A stretch of 8,958 nt of DNA from an uncultured Maritalea sp. (GTDB taxonomy: Bacteria > Pseudomonadota > Alphaproteobacteria > Rhizobiales > Devosiaceae). The notes under the pieces are model-generated. The model worked only from the letters and a program-made list of their open reading frames with translations, did not search any database and was not told where the DNA came from. Made by a program: the position numbers and the translations under genes. Positions 5,467 to 8,958 of this stretch are shown here, one piece after another; position 1 is the first letter of the stretch; each line of letters opens with the position of its first letter. Where the stretch lies: NCBI GenBank assembly GCA_913055925.1, contig CAJXLH010000097.1, positions 1 to 8,958 on the forward strand, in the 5' to 3' direction.

Positions 5467-8372
5467 GCCAGATTTGCACTCGCCTTTTGTTTTTTCTTGA
5501 GCAACTGCTGCATCTGTTGCCCTGTCAGCGGCTTTGAGAAAACATAGCCCTGTGCGTAGCGACATTCCAATGAACGCAAGCGTTCCAGCTCTTCTTCGTT
5601 TTCCGCCCCCTCTGCTATCACCTTAAGATCAAGATCTTTTGCCAAAGCAACGATGGCCTTCATAATTGGCAATTGGGTTTGCGCTATCCCGTGCTTTTGA
5701 TCTGACTGCACAAAAGTCGATGGGATTTTGACAAAATCAAACGGGAAACGGTGTAAATAAGACAGTGACGAATGCCCGACGCCGAAATCATCAAGCGCGA
5801 GACGGAAACCCATTCCTTTCAGTGCTTCGAGCACATAGGCGGAATGCTCCGGGCTTGTCATCACTTGGCTTTCGGTGACTTCAAGCACCACCCGATCAAC
5901 AAGATCACCATGAGACGCGATAAGCGTGCGCATTTCGTTGAGCAGATTTTCGTTTGCTAATTGTTGCGCGGACAGGTTGAGCGACACAAAGAAGTCTTTG
6001 CCCACAACTCCAGCGTCGAGCCATGAGCGCAATTGAATGGCGGTTTGCTCGATAACAACTTGCCCCAATCGATCAATCAGACCGCTGCGTTCTGCAAGCG
6101 GGATAAACTCTTCTGGGCTGATGGCGCCACGGTTTGGATGGTTCCACCGCATGAGCGCTTCGGCTCCCGCAAGCTTGTCACCTGGCAAATCGTAGATCGG
6201 CTGGAAGTGCATTTGCAATTGGCGTTGATCAATCGCCTTTTCCAAATCCGCGTTGAGCGTGGAGTGCGAAACGCCAAGTTCTGTTGAGTTTGCACGATAT
6301 GCCTCAATGCGGTCGCCGCCCATGCGCTTTGCGTACATCATCGCCAGTTCCGCGTTACGCAGTATTGTTGAGGCCGCGTTTGGCTTGTTGTCATAGATCG
6401 TCACGCCAATCGACGCAGAGATCGACAATTCAGTTTCGCCGAACTTGATCGGCTCGCGGATTGATTTGCGCATTTGCTCGGCAAAGCCCGCAATTTTCGT
6501 TGCACTTTGCTCTGACACCAAGATCACTGCAAACTGGTCGCCATTAATACGTGCTAGCGTATCAAGCGGTCGCATCAAGCGCGCCAAGCGCCGCGAAATC
6601 GCGAGCAGTACTGAATCTGCTGCCACGTGGCCAATGCGTTCGTCGAGATTGGAAAACCCATCCAGATCAACAAGGAACACGGCGGGCTTGTTTTCTTTCT
6701 CTTCTCGAGAGCGAACCAAAGCGCGTTCCAAACGATCCAAAAACAGCTCTTTGTTTGGCAGACCTGAAAGGCTGTCATGCACAGCGTCGTGCATCAAACG
6801 GTCACGCGCAGCACGCTCTTCGGTGACATCCTGCAGCGTGCCAACACAACGCACCACATCGCCATTAGCGCCGACAACCGGCTTCACGCGCAAACGCATG
6901 TGACGGTAAGTGCCGTCATGAGTTACCACGCGAAAATCGGATGAAACCTTGCCGCGTTTCAGCTCAACCAGCGTGTCGAGGCCTGTGCGGAAACGGTCAC
7001 GGTCTTCCGGGTGCAAACGATCCAGCCAAATTTTGATCGCGCCCTGCAGGCTGCCATCTGGTTCGCCCAAGCGACGCGCCAATCCGTCAGATACGGTCAC
7101 GCGGTCTTTATCCACGTGCCAATCAAAAATGAAATCGCCGCTGCCTGTCAGCGCAAGTGCGCGACGGTCCACATCAGAGATTTGGCCTACTGTTACCTGC
7201 CCTTCGGTAAAGGCGTGTTGCAGCGCCGTGAAGCCCAACAGCATAACGATGAGCACTAAGCCGCCAGCGACTGCGGATTGTGCAATGTCATTGGAAACGC
7301 CGCCTGACACCACCATGAAAGAAAACACCATCCATGAAACGACGATGATCCAAGTGGGCACCAGCATGATGGCGCGATCATACCCGCGCACGGCCAAGAA
7401 TATCACCATGACAATGCCGAACAGGCCAACCATAGCCAAAATGGCGCGCGCGATACCAATCGCGATAACTGGTTGGAAGAACGAGAGCACCATAAGCGCT
7501 GCGAGGACGAGGCCAATTGCAAGCGCCAAATGGATGAAGCGCAAATGCCAGCGGTGCAAATTGAGATAGATGAACAAATAGCCAAACAGCGTCGTGGCAA
7601 GCGCAGCTTCTGCCGTGGCGCGCGATGTACGCAATTGCTCTGGTGTCAGCTCCAGCAACGTGCCGAGAAGGCCAAAATCCATCAAAAGATAGAACAATAC
7701 CGACCAAGAGAATGCGGCAACGGCAGGGAACATGCCCCGCCCCTTCACCACAAACATGATGGTGAGAAATACAGCGAGCAAGCTTGATACGCCCAACAAC
7801 GTGACGCGGAACAAGGTGAATGAACTCACATAATCGGCATAAGCGCTTGGCTGCCAGAGATAGATCTCTGGCAATGTTTCGCCTTCCAATTCCATGATCA
7901 AAGTGATCGTTGCACCCGGATCGATGGTGAGCGAGAACACATCTGCTTCACGGTCCGGCACGCGGTCTGGTCGGAAGCCTTGGCTTGGCGTGATCACAGA
8001 GATTCGATTGCCGCCAAGATCGGGGGCCAAAACGCCGGAACCTGGCAAGCGGAAATATGGTGCGACGAGCAAACGCTCGAGCTGCACATCAGCAGTGTTT
8101 GTCAGCGCAATCAATGCCCAATTGGGGTTGGTGCCCTCTTCGGCGGCCTGCACTTCAATACGGCGCACGATACCTTCAGAGTCAGGAGCTGTGGAAAGCT
8201 GTACGCGACCTTCATTACCCTCACGCAATTCGATTGCGTTGGTCAGGTCAAGCGCACCGATACTTTCTGGAATATTGACAGTTTCTAACGCGTTTGCGCT
8301 GACCGCTGTGAACAGGGCCAAAACAAAGGTCAAAAATATCAGTTTGGCGCGCTGTAGCCACCCAAAACGCAT
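5463..8372 (-). CDS. Membrane sensor with 7-TM, PAS, degenerate GGDEF and EAL domains; probable c-di-GMP phosphodiesterase
   Basis: The 969 residues show a signal peptide (1-29, ending SANA), a periplasmic domain (30-183), about seven membrane helices (roughly 187-385, resembling 7TMR-DISM sensors), PAS/PAC (about 403-520; HPEDR at 454-458), GGDEF (about 525-693) and EAL (about 703-955). The GGDEF signature is N610-G-D-Q-F614, replacing the key glutamate, and the usual ND and GD nearby are also altered (D577-E578, A585-D586), so cyclase activity is unlikely. An inhibitory-site RxxD (R601, D604) is kept five residues upstream. The EAL domain keeps E738-A-L, N799, E831, E834, D861-D862, K882, E921 and Q941, so it should hydrolyse c-di-GMP; the usual KID is KIP. 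The likely role is a membrane receptor tuning c-di-GMP by a periplasmic cue. The ATG follows TAGGAG by 7 nt. The ligand is unknown. Confidence 0.93.
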   Translation of the reverse strand: MRFGWLQRAKLIFLTFVLALFTAVSANALETVNIPESIGALDLTNAIELREGNEGRVQLSTAPDSEGIVRRIEVQAAEEGTNPNWALIALTNTADVQLERLLVAPYFRLPGSGVLAPDLGGNRISVITPSQGFRPDRVPDREADVFSLTIDPGATITLIMELEGETLPEIYLWQPSAYADYVSSFTLFRVTLLGVSSLLAVFLTIMFVVKGRGMFPAVAAFSWSVLFYLLMDFGLLGTLLELTPEQLRTSRATAEAALATTLFGYLFIYLNLHRWHLRFIHLALAIGLVLAALMVLSFFQPVIAIGIARAILAMVGLFGIVMVIFLAVRGYDRAIMLVPTWIIVVSWMVFSFMVVSGGVSNDIAQSAVAGGLVLIVMLLGFTALQHAFTEGQVTVGQISDVDRRALALTGSGDFIFDWHVDKDRVTVSDGLARRLGEPDGSLQGAIKIWLDRLHPEDRDRFRTGLDTLVELKRGKVSSDFRVVTHDGTYRHMRLRVKPVVGANGDVVRCVGTLQDVTEERAARDRLMHDAVHDSLSGLPNKELFLDRLERALVRSREEKENKPAVFLVDLDGFSNLDERIGHVAADSVLLAISRRLARLMRPLDTLARINGDQFAVILVSEQSATKIAGFAEQMRKSIREPIKFGETELSISASIGVTIYDNKPNAASTILRNAELAMMYAKRMGGDRIEAYRANSTELGVSHSTLNADLEKAIDQRQLQMHFQPIYDLPGDKLAGAEALMRWNHPNRGAISPEEFIPLAERSGLIDRLGQVVIEQTAIQLRSWLDAGVVGKDFFVSLNLSAQQLANENLLNEMRTLIASHGDLVDRVVLEVTESQVMTSPEHSAYVLEALKGMGFRLALDDFGVGHSSLSYLHRFPFDFVKIPSTFVQSDQKHGIAQTQLPIMKAIVALAKDLDLKVIAEGAENEEELERLRSLECRYAQGYVFSKPLTGQQMQQLLKKKQKASANLA

Positions 8373-8394
8373 ATAGCCACTCCTAAGCGGTTCC

Positions 8395-8423
8395 TTCGTA
8401 ACGAGAATTGGCTACGCGTTCAA
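8395..8423 (-). promoter_or_regulatory. Weak promoter candidate for the GGDEF-EAL gene
   Basis: Minus-strand TTGAAC (8418-8423) and TACGAA (8395-8400) are 17 nt apart, within the 72-nt gap after the acetyltransferase gene. The -35 box is good and the -10 box poor. The gap has no terminator-like hairpin, so co-transcription from the acetyltransferase gene is also possible. Confidence 0.25.
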
Positions 8424-8444
8424 CCGGCAAATAGTTTATTACAC

Positions 8445-8958
8445 TTACTTGCTGGTTCTATTTAATTCAAATCGTTCTTTTGTAAGGCCAAAAAGCAAAT
8501 GGTCTTGCCATTTCCCATTTATTTTCAAATAGCCCTCAGCCAAACCTTCTTTTTGGAAGCCGTTTTTCTCCAGAACCCGCACAGAACGCACATTGTGAAC
8601 CAAACAAGCTGCATTGGCACGGTGCAAATCCAGCTCATCAAAAATAAAGGGCAAGCAGGTCGTCAACGCTTTGGTCATGGTGCCTTTATTTGCGTTGCTT
8701 TCACCCATCCAGTATCCGATATTGACGCATTGCGCGACACGACGACGGACGTCGGACAGATTGACGCCGCCAACAAGTTGCAATTGGCCATCAACTTCGG
8801 TGTGGATGAAAAACGCAAACGAGGTTTCGTTGACAGCTTCCCGCTCGGCGCGGCGCACGCGCTCTTTAAAAGAACTACGCGCCAATTCGGTTTCGGACCA
8901 AGTGGGTTCATATGGCGCGAGATATTTCTGGCTTTTTAGTCGCACATCTCGCCATTGC
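8445..8958 (-). CDS. RimJ-like GNAT family N-acetyltransferase, partial (N-terminus outside window)
   Basis: This belongs to the GNAT family, which transfers acetyl from acetyl-CoA to amines; RimJ/RimL relatives acetylate ribosomal protein N-termini, but many homologues act on other substrates. Motifs seen are APYEPTWSE, AFFIHTE, GGVNLSDVRRRVAQCVNIGYWMG, a divergent acetyl-CoA loop in SNANKGTMTKAL, LHRANAACLVHNVRSVRVLEKNGF and INGKWQDHLLFGL. The frame stays open to the window edge: the codons upstream of a GTG at 8943-8945 read QWRD, which fits the family's conserved W..VR..S lead-in. That GTG is therefore an internal valine, and roughly 20-30 residues including the real start lie outside. 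It ends 72 nt before the GGDEF-EAL gene. The true acetylation target cannot be told. Confidence 0.92.
   Translation of the reverse strand, partial: QWRDVRLKSQKYLAPYEPTWSETELARSSFKERVRRAEREAVNETSFAFFIHTEVDGQLQLVGGVNLSDVRRRVAQCVNIGYWMGESNANKGTMTKALTTCLPFIFDELDLHRANAACLVHNVRSVRVLEKNGFQKEGLAEGYLKINGKWQDHLLFGLTKERFELNRTSK

Noticed and set aside
6949..7569. Plus-strand open frame of about 206 codons opposite the c-di-GMP gene
   Set aside because: The translation is rich in Ser, Arg, Pro and Thr with no domain, and it lies antisense to strongly conserved membrane and PAS coding sequence. It is a composition shadow, as are the other antisense frames in the window.
8943..8945. GTG at 8945 as the start of the acetyltransferase
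   Set aside because: The frame remains open upstream and the extra codons (QWRD) fit the conserved RimJ-type lead-in, so the gene continues past the window edge.
1..8958. Mobile element, CRISPR array, toxin-antitoxin or defence system
   Set aside because: No direct repeats with spacers, transposase or integrase motifs, tRNA-like structures or known defence domains were seen. All genes are of housekeeping or signalling type.

Overview
The window looks like chromosomal DNA from an alphaproteobacterium, probably a member or relative of the Hyphomicrobiales (Rhizobiales) with moderate GC. This is inferred from protein style: a RimJ-type GNAT, a stand-alone DsbD N-terminal-like domain protein, a small lipoprotein of alphaproteobacterial type, and a glycine cleavage operon behind a tandem glycine riboswitch. 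No phage, transposon, CRISPR, defence, rRNA or tRNA signature was seen. Nearly everything is on the minus strand; only the YqgE/AlgH-family gene is on the plus strand.

Positions 1-2727 (minus strand) hold the glycine cleavage operon. A promoter candidate at 2699-2727 leads into a two-aptamer glycine riboswitch (2499-2692) and an expression-platform hairpin (2469-2496). These are followed by gcvT, gcvH and the first 293 codons of gcvPA, which runs off the left edge. The P-protein is the split type (GcvPA), so a gcvPB gene is expected just outside the window. GcvT, GcvH and GcvP oxidise glycine to CO2, ammonia and methylene-tetrahydrofolate, so switching the operon with glycine makes sense.

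Positions 2732-4757 (minus strand) form a probable envelope thiol-redox operon: a secreted DsbD N-terminal-domain-like protein with a CxxxC pair, a Prx5-type peroxiredoxin, and a lipoprotein of unknown function with two further cysteines. A weak hairpin overlapping the lipoprotein stop separates this cluster from the riboswitch promoter.

Positions 4758-4881 are a 124-bp divergent promoter region. YqgE/AlgH follows on the plus strand (4882-5466). Its stop codon overlaps, within a single CTAG, the stop of the 969-residue convergent gene at 5463-8372.

That large gene encodes a membrane c-di-GMP protein: signal peptide, periplasmic domain, about seven membrane helices, PAS, GGDEF and EAL. Its GGDEF signature is degenerate (NGDQF) while the EAL catalytic residues are intact, so it is most likely a phosphodiesterase. 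Upstream on the same strand is a RimJ-like acetyltransferase that enters from beyond the right edge.

I did not find a clearly new biological system. The most worthwhile leads are the degenerate second glycine aptamer, the operator-like dyad and GANTC site in the riboswitch promoter, the thiol-redox operon with its unknown lipoprotein, and the apparently catalytically dead GGDEF domain.
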